This document shows positions 8,281 to 16,163 of a stretch of 38,169 nucleotides of DNA, one piece after another. This stretch comes from Bacteriovoracaceae bacterium UBA6261. Lineage in GTDB: Bacteria > Bdellovibrionota > Bacteriovoracia > Bacteriovoracales > Bacteriovoracaceae. A program made the translations under genes and the position numbers. Under the pieces are notes generated by a model. It was not told the DNA's origin. It saw only the letters and a program-made list of their open reading frames with translations, and ran no database searches. Positions within the stretch are counted from its first letter, which is position 1, and each line of letters starts with the position of its first letter. The stretch covers positions 1 through 38,169 of the forward strand of contig DJVH01000064.1 in assembly GCA_002440825.1 (NCBI GenBank). The letters are read 5' to 3'.

Positions 8281-8305
8281 AGGGCCTCAAATGAGGCCCT
8301 TTTTT
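8281..8305 (-). terminator. Intrinsic terminator between the FKBP gene and the SDR gene (bidirectional)
   Basis: A perfect eight-pair stem (AGGGCCTC 8281-8288, loop AAAT, GAGGCCCT 8293-8300) is flanked by an A-tract to the left and a T-tract to the right, so it can stop transcription in both directions. It lies 14 bases after the FKBP stop codon. Confidence 0.9.
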
Positions 8306-8313
8306 GTGAAGTA

Positions 8314-9042
8314 CTATTTCTTTTTAGCTGGAGCTGTTGCTGGAGCTGGAGTTCCTTCTGGATTTTTTTCGATTCCAAGAAGTTCAACTTCAAACACTAG
8401 AGTTTCGCCACCGCGAATTTTTGGAGGTGCACCAGTGTCGCCATAAGCTAATTCAGAAGGAATAACAAATTTTGTAATCCCGCCAACTTTCATTGTCTGA
8501 ACGCCTTCAGTCCATCCACGAATAACTCTGTTAAGTGGGAAAGACACTTCCTTTCCTCTCTCACGAGATGAATCGAAGACTGTTCCGTCAGTTAAAGTTC
8601 CATGGTAGTGAACTTTTACGATATCAGTTTCTTTTGGTTGAGGTCCTGTTCCTTCTTTAACAACTTTGTAAGCAAGACCAGAAGCCGTTTTAGTTGCTCC
8701 TTCTTTCTTCACGAAGTTTTCAAGGAATTCAGCGCCTTTTTTCTTTACGTCCTGAGCTTGTTTTTCCATACGAGCTTTGAACATATCTTGAATTTTTTGT
8801 TGGTATGCCATTGGATCAACTTTTTGTTTTTCACCCTTAGCAGCGTCTCTTAAACCTTGAGCAAGAGAATCGATTTCAGCATCAGACATTTGAAGTTGAG
8901 TTAAACGTGAACCGAACATTGTTCCGATAGAGTAAAACGTTTTCTCTTCTTCAGTTTTAGGATCCTTGCCTTTTGAACATCCAACTGCCATTACTCCAAC
9001 CAGAGCAAGAACAGTCAAACTTGCGAATACATTTTTTTTCAT
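8314..9042 (-). CDS. fkpA: FKBP-type peptidyl-prolyl isomerase lipoprotein (FkpA/Mip-like)
   Basis: The N-terminus MKKNVFASLTVLALVGVMAVGCSKG carries lipobox AVGC, so it should be an envelope lipoprotein. Residues about 30-100 form the helical dimerisation arm of FkpA/Mip proteins (FYSIGTMFGSRLTQL ... GLRDAAKGEKQKVDP). Residues 115-226 are the FKBP domain, with VHYHGTLTDGTVFDSS, VIRGWTEGVQTMKVGG and IPSELAYGDTGAPP containing the conserved active-site Tyr, Phe, Asp and Trp. The tail is Ala/Pro/Lys-rich. It folds exported proteins by prolyl isomerisation. A lipobox is less usual for E. coli FkpA but common in Mip relatives. Followed by a strong terminator. Confidence 0.9.
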   Translation of the reverse strand: MKKNVFASLTVLALVGVMAVGCSKGKDPKTEEEKTFYSIGTMFGSRLTQLQMSDAEIDSLAQGLRDAAKGEKQKVDPMAYQQKIQDMFKARMEKQAQDVKKKGAEFLENFVKKEGATKTASGLAYKVVKEGTGPQPKETDIVKVHYHGTLTDGTVFDSSRERGKEVSFPLNRVIRGWTEGVQTMKVGGITKFVIPSELAYGDTGAPPKIRGGETLVFEVELLGIEKNPEGTPAPATAPAKKK

Positions 9043-9127
9043 TCTTTCATTCCTTTGTGAGTTTGATGAAATTATTTATATCTCTATAACGTTAATGCCG
9101 AAGACGAAAAAGATCAAGTTACCAATT

Positions 9128-9898
9128 CTATTCCGGGATGGTTTTTAACAGATCGGTGCGCTTGATATTCTTTGGTAATGACTTCTCCCAATCTCCGTAT
9201 AAAGGGTTGGGAAGAATAATAAATTTTTCACCAAAATCTTTTCTATGTTGATCGACCAACGCACGGCGCTCTTCCGACGCTTTATCGTCCCAGTCCTTAT
9301 GAAAATCGCCCAGGTTGTCTCCAAAATAAAGAACGACATCGTACTTTGAAAGGACTGCTTCCCTGCGCTTTTCCTTGCTCCAGTTGCCACCTAAAAAATA
9401 CAAATTTTCTTTCTTGGCAGGTATCCCAAGTTTCTTGAAGTTTTCAAGTGTGTCCTCTTTTTGGACTTCAGTTCTGTTTGAAATGAAAATAACTTCAACT
9501 CTATTTTTTGTGGCAAATTCAATAAATTCTTTGGCCCCGGGAATCGCTTCGGCACGCTTTAAAGCAACCCATCTGTTGAACAAATCCTGGCTCCATTGAA
9601 TATTGTTCTGCACTTCATAAGCTCCGCCAAAGGAGTTATCCAGAACGGTTTCATCAATATCAAAAACAACGGCGCGTTTTCGATTGTGCTTGTTTTCCAA
9701 ATCGCGTTCGAGCTTCATTTTTCCCAGGTTATAAGCTTGATAGCAAAGTGCACGGAACTCTCCGCTGGTTTGAAACCAGAGATAAGAGCCAAGTTGATAT
9801 TCTCTTGTGTTTGAAGGATAGGTTGATTCCTTTTGATGAGCACAAGAAACCGAGAAAACAAGAACCACGCTGAAAAACAGCGCCTTTATAGAATGCAT
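9128..9898 (-). CDS. 5'-nucleotidase / class C acid phosphatase, lipoprotein e(P4) family
   Basis: I chose the ATG at 9896-9898 (MHSIKALFFSVVLVFSVSCAHQ), preceded by GGAG at six bases; upstream ATGs lack a site. The lipobox VSC anchors the protein in the envelope. The HAD motif I, VVFDIDETVLDN, gives nucleophile D80 and general acid D82. FISNRTE is motif II, and LYFGDNLGDF gives the motif IV acidic pair. The region ALCYQAYNLGK before the core is typical of the e(P4)/class C phosphatases that strip phosphate from NMN or nucleotides outside the cytoplasm for uptake. Length is near the family norm. For a predator or scavenger this would salvage nucleotides; that role is inferred. Confidence 0.9.
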   Translation of the reverse strand: MHSIKALFFSVVLVFSVSCAHQKESTYPSNTREYQLGSYLWFQTSGEFRALCYQAYNLGKMKLERDLENKHNRKRAVVFDIDETVLDNSFGGAYEVQNNIQWSQDLFNRWVALKRAEAIPGAKEFIEFATKNRVEVIFISNRTEVQKEDTLENFKKLGIPAKKENLYFLGGNWSKEKRREAVLSKYDVVLYFGDNLGDFHKDWDDKASEERRALVDQHRKDFGEKFIILPNPLYGDWEKSLPKNIKRTDLLKTIPE

Positions 9899-9933
9899 TT
9901 TCTTCTCCATGAAAAAAGTCACAAATTTAATTA

Positions 9934-10620
9934 TTAAAAACCGGCCTCATCTAGAGCTAGATTGGCCATTTTATCGCACATTTCATTTTGGGGATGACCA
10001 GCATGGCCCTTGACCCACAAAAATGAAATTGTATTAAAACTATTTCTCAATTGATCAAGTTCCTGCCATAAAAGCAGATTTTCCGGTTCTTTGTTGTCCG
10101 CTTTTTTCCAGCCGCGTGATTTCCAACCGGGAACCCATTTCTCAATTCCTTCAATAACGTATTTAGAATCGCTGTACACAAAAACCGGGCTTTCGCGGTC
10201 AGAAAATCCTTCTTCGATCCATTTTTCAATGAGTCCTTTTAGTCCTCTGATCACTCCTTCAAGCTCCATTTTATTATTCGTCGTCGGCACATCCACGCCG
10301 GAAGATTTTAGAATAACTTCTGCTTTCGCATCCTGAATGATGGTTGCCCATGCCCCCGGACCAGGATTCCCCCTGCAGGCTCCGTCGGCAAAAATGGCAA
10401 AGGCACTTTTCAGTTCCCGCATTTCATCGGGCAGCGGAAACGGTCCATTGCTTTCAAAATCAGTCTTCGGACCAGGGACTGATTCAGGCAAAGCTTCCGC
10501 CTTTTTTGTCAAGAGAAGAATCGCCTCCCGGGCCTCAACATCACCATCAAAAACAGCGTCCAACTTCCGAAGATTTCTAAGTATTTCAGATTTTTTCATA
10601 GAAGCAGATTGTAACGTCAT
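9934..10620 (-). CDS. rnhA: Ribonuclease HI with N-terminal extension
   Basis: The C-terminal 155 residues are a complete RNase HI: AIFADGACRGNPGPGAWA (D79), NNKMELEGVI (E119), FVYSDSKYVIEGI (D151), WVKGHAGHPQNEMCDKMAN (D216). These are the four carboxylates of the DEDD site, plus the His loop. The YVIEGIEKWVPGWKSRGWK segment is the basic handle region. It removes RNA from RNA-DNA hybrids. About 70 residues precede the domain, a Lys/Glu-rich helical segment and a Pro-rich linker; this is not the usual HBD hybrid-binding domain as far as I can see. Neither ATG (10620 or 10599) has a clear ribosome site, so the start may be seven codons later. It is divergent from the queD-like gene. Confidence 0.9.
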   Translation of the reverse strand: MTLQSASMKKSEILRNLRKLDAVFDGDVEAREAILLLTKKAEALPESVPGPKTDFESNGPFPLPDEMRELKSAFAIFADGACRGNPGPGAWATIIQDAKAEVILKSSGVDVPTTNNKMELEGVIRGLKGLIEKWIEEGFSDRESPVFVYSDSKYVIEGIEKWVPGWKSRGWKKADNKEPENLLLWQELDQLRNSFNTISFLWVKGHAGHPQNEMCDKMANLALDEAGF

Positions 10621-10659
10621 TGCTATTCTTTTTAAAGCGCTTATGTTAAAACATTCGCC

Positions 10660-11154
10660 ATGAATAAAGCATTTTCAATTCGCGTCTACAAACAATACTT
10701 CAATTTTGCGTCATCGCATTTCATGCTTTTTAAGGATGGATCGCGCGAACCTCTTCACGGTCACAACTACCGTGTACAGATCAAGGGAAATGCTCTTGAG
10801 CTCGACAATGACATGGTTTTTGATTTTTTGGATATCAAACCGATCGTCCGTGATATCTGCAATTCTCTCGACCATAAATTACTGATTCCGAGAGACAACT
10901 CCAAACTTCGCATTGAAGAGCGCGAAAAGAATTTTATCTTCAGAACAATGGATGAAAGTGAGTTCAGCATTCCTAAAACAGATGTTCTCATTCTTCCGAT
11001 TGAAAATACCTCTGCTGAACGCATCGCCTGTTATCTGGCCTATCAGATCAAAGATGCCGTCAAGGCAAAGTTTAATTTTGAATTTAAAGAACTCGAAGTC
11101 GAAGTTGAAGAAACTCCGGGTCAGTCCGCCATTTTTGTATTGTCACAAGACTAA
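10660..11154 (+). CDS. 6-pyruvoyl-tetrahydropterin synthase / QueD family, PTPS-III-like active site
   Basis: The protein (164 residues) has zinc ligands H20 (SSHFML), H33 and H35 (LHGHNY), and the catalytic Asp-His pair LDHK (D71-H72), plus a C-terminal EVEVEETPGQ block. The cysteine that acts as proton donor in QueD and eukaryotic PTPS is missing: the stretch FKDGSREPLHGH has E30 instead. Established knowledge of the family associates a Glu near this point with PTPS-III, which releases 6-hydroxymethyl-dihydropterin and can replace FolB in folate synthesis. A folate rather than queuosine role is therefore likely but inferred. No ribosome site is visible before the ATG, and a TATGTT box lies about ten bases upstream, so the mRNA might be nearly leaderless. 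Confidence 0.8.
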   Translation: MNKAFSIRVYKQYFNFASSHFMLFKDGSREPLHGHNYRVQIKGNALELDNDMVFDFLDIKPIVRDICNSLDHKLLIPRDNSKLRIEEREKNFIFRTMDESEFSIPKTDVLILPIENTSAERIACYLAYQIKDAVKAKFNFEFKELEVEVEETPGQSAIFVLSQD

Positions 11155-11174
11155 TTTTTTTAAAGGAATAAAAA

Positions 11175-11861
11175 ATGAAATTTGTAGAACTTACTTCAGG
11201 ATCAAGCGTTAAAGGCAATCTCATCCGTTCGTATAAAACTGAAAAGCATGCTGAGAAATATTTTTATATTCTAGGTGCTGTTCACGGTGACGAAGTGGAA
11301 GGTGCGCACCTTGCCTCTGAACTATTCAAATGGCTTCAGGAAACAAATGAAGTCGATTTGCCAGTAGTTGTCGTGCCGGTGGTAAATGTAGACGGCTTTC
11401 AATTAAAAACGCGTGTAAACGGCAATGGAGTTGATTTAAACCGAAATCTTCCTTCGACTGAGTGGACACCTGAAGCGCGTGAAGAAAAATACTATCCAGG
11501 CAAGGCGCCGCTTTCAGAACCTGAAAATAAATACCTCGTTTCTCTTTTCGAACAATATCCGCCTAAGTTCATCATCAGTTTCCATTCCTGGTACCCGGTT
11601 ATCAATTACAACGGGGCCTGTAAAGAAGTGGCCGACTTTCTGGCGAGCTATAACAAATATCCGATTGAAGCAGACTTTCTGACACATCCTACTCCGGGTT
11701 CCCTTGGAGAATATGGACCTCAGGTTTTAAAATGCCCTGTTCTCACCTTTGAATGCCCGGTGCTTTCAGAAACGGTGACTTTGGAATCCGTGTGGAAAGA
11801 AAATGAAGAAGCCTTTAAAAAACTCTTTACCACACGAACTATCGATACATTTAAGTGTTAA
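11175..11861 (+). CDS. mpaA: M14-family zinc carboxypeptidase, MpaA-like murein peptide amidase
   Basis: Zinc ligands are H37 and E40 in AVHGDEVEG and H137 in SFHSW; R90 in GNGVDLNRN binds the substrate carboxylate and E193 in TFECP is the catalytic base. Length (228) and the short, signal-less form match MpaA, the cytoplasmic amidase that removes diaminopimelate from murein tripeptides. AAAGGAATAAAAA precedes the ATG well. It follows the queD-like gene by 20 bases and probably shares its transcript. It overlaps the MCP stop by four bases. In an organism that eats other bacteria the enzyme would help recycle prey or own wall peptides; that is inference. Confidence 0.82.
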   Translation: MKFVELTSGSSVKGNLIRSYKTEKHAEKYFYILGAVHGDEVEGAHLASELFKWLQETNEVDLPVVVVPVVNVDGFQLKTRVNGNGVDLNRNLPSTEWTPEAREEKYYPGKAPLSEPENKYLVSLFEQYPPKFIISFHSWYPVINYNGACKEVADFLASYNKYPIEADFLTHPTPGSLGEYGPQVLKCPVLTFECPVLSETVTLESVWKENEEAFKKLFTTRTIDTFKC

Positions 11862-13759
11862 ACATCTTCGAAGCGTTTGTCGTCGTAAGAAGGGACAGAC
11901 GCTTCATTTTTCTTTCTCGTCGGCACTACCGTCGAAATCTTTTCTTCCTCTGTAAAGGCCACTTTTAATTTTTCTTTCTTCGGTGCTGGTGCCGGTGCTG
12001 GTGCAGGTACCGCTGCAGTGGCCATTGGTTTTGAAGCCTTCGCAGGTGCTGCCACAGGGGACGATTTAACCATAGCAGGACTTTCAGATTTTGAGGCCGG
12101 TCTAGGCTGAAGTTTTGAAACCGGTACGTCCATGGCCTTTACAGCTTTCTTCTTCGGTTGAGAGTTTTCCACAAGCATTTTCACGTCAGCATGAGCACCG
12201 AATAAAAGTGAAGAAAGTTTATCTGAAGTTTCTTTTACGTTTTGGGACAACTGCATAACAGATGAGGCATTGTCTGCTACTTTTTGAGCGGCAACAGAGT
12301 TTTGATTTGTGACTTCATCAATTTGTCCCATGGCCTTGTTGACTTCACCGATTCCCTGCGATTGTTCGCTTGAAGCGAGAGAGACTTCTGAAACAAGTGA
12401 TTGAACTCTGGAAACGTTTTCATTGATTTCAGAAAGAGCTACATCACAATCTTTAGCGCGATCTACTCCCGTTTCTATTTTGATTTTACCGTCGTGAACA
12501 AGTTTTTCGACCTGTGATTTTGTATTGGTCACGATATCGTTGACCTTCACAATACTCTCTTCAAGAAGACCTTTTATTTCATTGGCCGCATTACCGCTCA
12601 TTTGAGCAAGATTACCGACCTCTTCTGCAACAACGGCAAAACCTTTACCTTGCTCACCAGCACGTGCTGCTTCTACAGAAGCGTTGAATGAGAGCAATTT
12701 CGTTTGAAAAACGATGTCATTAATGACTTTCGTTTTTTCAGAAATATTAGTGATGACATTGACCATTTCTCGCAATTCATCGTTGTTCTTTTTCATAAAA
12801 TCCGAAAAGGATTCATTGTTGTGATTGATCTCATTCATGGCCTCAATCATATTTGAAACAGCATTCTGTCCTTTTTTAACGGAACTTAAACTTTCAGAAG
12901 AAGAAGCGAGAGCATTTTCAGTATGGTCTGAGTTGCGTTTAATCATTGCAGAAATTTCTTCGAGACTTGAAGCTGTTTCTTGAACAGCGGCGGCCTGCTC
13001 GGTTGAGCAAGAAGAAAGTTCAGAACTCATTGACCCCAGATCGGTTGCCGATTGAATAAGTTCAGGTGCGCTTTTATTAAGTTCATTAATGGCCATGGTC
13101 AGTTGATTGGTAATAGTTCGTGAAAGAACTGTGCCAAGAACAACACTGATCACAAAGCCAATAATCATCAGGCAAACAGAGACGATTGAAGAATACTCGG
13201 CTATATCAGCAGACATTGCGGACCATTTGTCTGCTTCCTTATGTTGAAAGTCCATCAATGCTGTCAGTGAAGCAAAGAGCTCATCAGTGGACTTTTCATA
13301 TTCATTAAAAAAGATTTGCTGAAATTTTTCACTGGAACCTTCGGCCTTGTAAATGGCGACAAGCTCAGTTGTTTTGCCATTAACCGCATTCCAGTTGGCC
13401 TCAACTTTTTTATAAATTTCATCTTCACCGTCGACAAATTCAATCTCTTTGTAGGCCGTATTGTTTTTTTCAAAACGTTGAGTTTCTTTAGTCATATTTT
13501 CAAACGCGAGTGCCTTCTCATCATCGTGCCCTTTAATTGATCCGACGAGAGAATACATTCTCGAACGAATGGTTCTGGCGCTGTCACGCATTTCAGCAAG
13601 TCTGTCGAGATTTCCCATGTTGATTTTCACCACATGATCAAATTTCCCGATGACCTTTCCGAGATAGAAATAATTTGTTCCTCCTACGATGAGTGTGAAC
13701 AAAGCGACTAAAAGAAAACCAATAAAAATTTTATGTTTTAATTGAACACGCGAAAGCAT
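11858..13759 (-). CDS. Methyl-accepting chemotaxis protein
   Basis: The start at 13757-13759 (MLSRVQLKHKIFIGFLLVAL) has AGGAG seven bases upstream; the longer frame crosses a terminator. Transmembrane segment 1 is at about 10-30 and segment 2 at about 192-215; the roughly 160 residues between them look like a four-helix-bundle ligand domain. The signalling tip is FQTKLLSFNASVEAARAGEQ followed by GKGFAVVAEEVGNLAQ, diagnostic for MCPs. Only a short stretch (SRTITNQLTMAINELNKSAP) lies between TM2 and the coiled coil, too short for a standard HAMP domain. After the signalling domain comes a tail of about 110 residues rich in Pro, Ala and Lys, ending RFEDV, perhaps a tether for CheR/CheB. It couples ligand sensing to CheA. 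Confidence 0.92.
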   Translation of the reverse strand: MLSRVQLKHKIFIGFLLVALFTLIVGGTNYFYLGKVIGKFDHVVKINMGNLDRLAEMRDSARTIRSRMYSLVGSIKGHDDEKALAFENMTKETQRFEKNNTAYKEIEFVDGEDEIYKKVEANWNAVNGKTTELVAIYKAEGSSEKFQQIFFNEYEKSTDELFASLTALMDFQHKEADKWSAMSADIAEYSSIVSVCLMIIGFVISVVLGTVLSRTITNQLTMAINELNKSAPELIQSATDLGSMSSELSSCSTEQAAAVQETASSLEEISAMIKRNSDHTENALASSSESLSSVKKGQNAVSNMIEAMNEINHNNESFSDFMKKNNDELREMVNVITNISEKTKVINDIVFQTKLLSFNASVEAARAGEQGKGFAVVAEEVGNLAQMSGNAANEIKGLLEESIVKVNDIVTNTKSQVEKLVHDGKIKIETGVDRAKDCDVALSEINENVSRVQSLVSEVSLASSEQSQGIGEVNKAMGQIDEVTNQNSVAAQKVADNASSVMQLSQNVKETSDKLSSLLFGAHADVKMLVENSQPKKKAVKAMDVPVSKLQPRPASKSESPAMVKSSPVAAPAKASKPMATAAVPAPAPAPAPKKEKLKVAFTEEEKISTVVPTRKKNEASVPSYDDKRFEDV

Positions 13760-13823
13760 GCCAAACTCCTTTTTACATATAGAGACAATATTAAGATAGT
13801 CTTGATACTTATCGACAAAAAAA

Positions 13824-13847
13824 AACCCGCTGTGAGCGGGTTTTTTT
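13824..13847 (-). terminator. Intrinsic terminator after the membrane-bound ferredoxin gene (bidirectional)
   Basis: An eight-pair stem (AACCCGCT 13824-13831, loop GTG, AGCGGGTT 13835-13842) has A-runs on the left and T-runs on the right. On the minus strand it follows the ferredoxin stop and separates that gene from the MCP. Confidence 0.9.
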
Positions 13848-13889
13848 AAATTAATGATTTTGTAGTCCGATAGATTTTGTCGGTTTAGA

Positions 13890-14738
13890 TTAAGCCTTAG
13901 TGAACTTGATAACCTCAACCGGACAAGCTTCAGCTGCTTCTTGAATTTTCAAACCATCATCAAGAGGCGCTCCAGGTCTGATAACACAAGTTGTATCAGT
14001 AACATCAAAGACTTCAGGATAAATACCTTCGCAGGCATCACAAACGATACAGCCAGGTTCAATCCAAACTTTTGATACAGAAAAATTGTTTGCTGCTGGG
14101 GCAGCAGCTCCGCCGCCGGCCGCAGCGCCAGCAAAATCTCCGGCAAAAACAGGATTTGTTGCAAGCTTAAGTTGTTTAGCTGTTTTAGGAAGAGGTGGTG
14201 AAATAAACGTACGTTCTGGAATTTCAAAACGAGGTTTTTCTTTAACAACAGTTAATTTTGCTTTTAATTCTTCTGCAGTCTGAGTTGCATTTTCAAGTCT
14301 TGCCTTAAACTCAGAACCTTTCATTGTAATTTTATGAGTTGTTTGATCTCTCGTAGCAATGATTTCAACTTCCATCGTTGCTTGATCAAGATTAGTGGCC
14401 GCAAGAAGTTCTTTCATTGCTGGTCCCATTTCAATATCGCGGGCGAAATCATCAGAGCTTCCATCGAATTCGCGTTGGATATCTAATTGTGCTGGGGCTC
14501 CGAAAGGATTAAAAAGGTGCAGACGAACTCTGTCGTACTTTACAGGTTCAGCACTCTGATCCCATGTTAAAGCAAAAGCAAACCCCGTTTCACCTAGCTG
14601 GCTTTTTAAAATTTCCAGTTTGGGTTTAACGAATAAAAAGTTAAGAGCGCCGGATAGTAAGCTCAGGACTCCAAGTCCGATTAATAAACCTAACCCCATT
14701 AAAATCGCCACGGCCATGGCAATAAACGTCGTGTTCAC
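13890..14738 (-). CDS. Membrane-anchored single-cluster [4Fe-4S] ferredoxin
   Basis: Residues about 5-38 are a long Gly/Leu-rich hydrophobic segment that should anchor the protein in the inner membrane. Residues 40-190 form a middle domain of unknown type (WDQSAEPVKYDRVRLHLFNP). An Ala/Gly-rich linker follows near 200-215. The C-terminal 70 residues are a ferredoxin with C230, C233 and C236 (PGCIVCDACEGIYPEVF) and C272 (EACPVEVIKF), enough for one [4Fe-4S] cluster; C251 is extra. The family usually carries electrons in soluble form of 60-90 residues, so the fusion to an anchor and middle domain is uncommon. The partner enzyme is not visible. GAGGAG precedes the start well. Confidence 0.8.
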   Translation of the reverse strand: MNTTFIAMAVAILMGLGLLIGLGVLSLLSGALNFLFVKPKLEILKSQLGETGFAFALTWDQSAEPVKYDRVRLHLFNPFGAPAQLDIQREFDGSSDDFARDIEMGPAMKELLAATNLDQATMEVEIIATRDQTTHKITMKGSEFKARLENATQTAEELKAKLTVVKEKPRFEIPERTFISPPLPKTAKQLKLATNPVFAGDFAGAAAGGGAAAPAANNFSVSKVWIEPGCIVCDACEGIYPEVFDVTDTTCVIRPGAPLDDGLKIQEAAEACPVEVIKFTKA

Positions 14739-14814
14739 AAAAACTCCTCAATGAAAAAACGAGTCAAACAATCAAATATTAACTTACCTATTTTAGCATA
14801 AGTTTATGAGATGT

Positions 14815-15774
14815 TTAGCAAAATTGTGCTACGGAAAGCGGAAGATTGAAAATGGTGTGTAATTCATTACCGACAGTTTTTGCAAGGCCTAGTAAAATGC
14901 CCTGCTCATGGTAAACCCAAAAGTAATTCTGCGAACAAATTAGCTGAGAATTGGCCCGTTTTTCAATGTCTGTAAGCCTTAAACGAACGCCTTGTAAATA
15001 ACGTTTGGTTTGATCGGGATTTAAAATAAATTCATCTAAATAAAGAAGTTGATCGAGCGGAATGCCCTTTTTCTCTAAATCAAAAGACTCATCCCCTTTT
15101 TTGGGCCAGTCTTCTTTGAGAAGGGCGTTTTCCACGCCGAGAGCACCAACGGCAAGTCTTTCGAGTTTCTCAAGCGCACCGTGGCCTCCAAAGCCAGCGG
15201 CCATTTCTTCAAAAAGACTGCGTACATAGGTTCCACTGGAAACGCTGACGACAAAATCAATATAGGGATAATTGAACTCCAAAACATCAAAAGTGTAGAT
15301 CTGTCGTTTCACTTTTTCTTTTTCAATTCTTCTCCCGGCCAGAGCATGCAAATAAAGTCTCTTTCCTTCAAATTTTGTGGCCGAAACCATATGGGGCCTT
15401 TGCCAATATTCACCTAAAAATTTCTTAGAAAGAAACTCCTCGACGCGTTCTTTGGACATGTTCTGCCACTCACTATCGATGTCTTTGGTTTCAAGTACAG
15501 GTTTGGTTAAATCACCCGATTCAGTGCGAGGGCCGAACAATCCACGGGCCCGATACGTTTTAGGAAGAAGCTCATGAACGTAATCGTTCATTTTCTGCGC
15601 GCCTTGAATACCAATCAGCAATACACCTTCAGCAAACGGGTCAAGCGTGCCGAAATGACCAATCTTTCCAAAATCAAAATTAAGATTTTTTTTAAAATGG
15701 TAAACTACGTTAAAGGAAGAAACGCCCACCGGTTTATAAACGTTGAATACGAGAGGAATTTTTCTGTAGTCCAT
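14815..15774 (-). CDS. truB: tRNA pseudouridine synthase B
   Basis: TruB makes pseudouridine-55 in the T arm of tRNAs. The N-terminal NVYKPVGVSSFNVVYHFKK and the catalytic block GHFGTLDPFAEGVLLIGI (D45 nucleophile) are diagnostic. Further motifs are KTYRARGLFG, SGTYVRSLFEEMA and GALEKLERLAVG. Its length of 319 residues fits, and the C-terminal segment after 250 looks like a divergent PUA-like end. It is the last gene of the rimP-nusA-infB-rbfA-truB operon, 11 bases after rbfA. No terminator was seen directly after it, so transcription may continue into the ferredoxin gene 76 bases downstream, unless that gene has its own start. Confidence 0.95.
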   Translation of the reverse strand: MDYRKIPLVFNVYKPVGVSSFNVVYHFKKNLNFDFGKIGHFGTLDPFAEGVLLIGIQGAQKMNDYVHELLPKTYRARGLFGPRTESGDLTKPVLETKDIDSEWQNMSKERVEEFLSKKFLGEYWQRPHMVSATKFEGKRLYLHALAGRRIEKEKVKRQIYTFDVLEFNYPYIDFVVSVSSGTYVRSLFEEMAAGFGGHGALEKLERLAVGALGVENALLKEDWPKKGDESFDLEKKGIPLDQLLYLDEFILNPDQTKRYLQGVRLRLTDIEKRANSQLICSQNYFWVYHEQGILLGLAKTVGNELHTIFNLPLSVAQFC

Positions 15775-15785
15775 GAACTAAATGA

Positions 15786-16154
15786 CTATTCGTCCTGATC
15801 AGAGTCCGATGCTGTTTCGCTTTTTAAAAGATCCATGATCTTTTTTTCTTCTTCAAATTGATTGTCGTAGACGAATGTCAGGCTTGGGACATGGCGAACT
15901 TCTAAAACTTTTGCAAGTTCAGTGCGGATTTTCCCTGCAGCGGCCTGAATCGCAGCTTTTGCATCACCGCGAGTGTGAGAATCAAACGTATCCCATGAAA
16001 CAGTGGCGTATCCATAGTCTGGAGAGAGCTCAACTTTTGTGATGGAAACACGAGATAGTCTCGCATCTTTAATTGTGGAACGGAGAAGGCCGTTGATTTC
16101 ATTCAACAGCCTTTCTTCGTATTTTTCTTTTTTAAATGTGTTTTTCTTGGCCAT
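15786..16154 (-). CDS. rbfA: Ribosome-binding factor A
   Basis: The 122-residue protein has the RbfA KH-like fold: an N-terminal helix (YEERLLNEINGLLRSTI), DARLSRVSITKVELSPDYGYATVSWD for the strand pair, then AAIQAAAGKIRTELAKVLEVRHVPSLTFVYD with the kink motif before the last strand. It assists late maturation of the 30S subunit, acting on the 5' end of 16S rRNA. The C-terminus is acidic (SDSDQDE). It lies nine bases after infB and eleven before truB, the classical order. Confidence 0.93.
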   Translation of the reverse strand: MAKKNTFKKEKYEERLLNEINGLLRSTIKDARLSRVSITKVELSPDYGYATVSWDTFDSHTRGDAKAAIQAAAGKIRTELAKVLEVRHVPSLTFVYDNQFEEEKKIMDLLKSETASDSDQDE

Positions 16155-16163
16155 AAGTTCCGA

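Noticed and set aside
8250..8393. N-terminal extension of the SDR gene
   Set aside because: It would translate through the terminator and the end of the FKBP gene; the Rossmann motif starts immediately after the downstream ATG.
10337..10663. 108-codon open frame on the plus strand
   Set aside because: Antisense to the RNase HI gene, whose catalytic motifs are certain.
12000..12060. Short tandem repeat (GGTGCTGGT-like) in the MCP gene
   Set aside because: It encodes the Pro/Ala linker of the tail; codon-level repetition is expected and there is no sign of phase-variable homopolymer repeats.
13806..13822. Possible sigma-28 -10 box (GTCGATAA on the minus strand) before the MCP gene
   Set aside because: One mismatch in the -10 and no TAAA-type -35 at the right distance; the terminator occupies that place.
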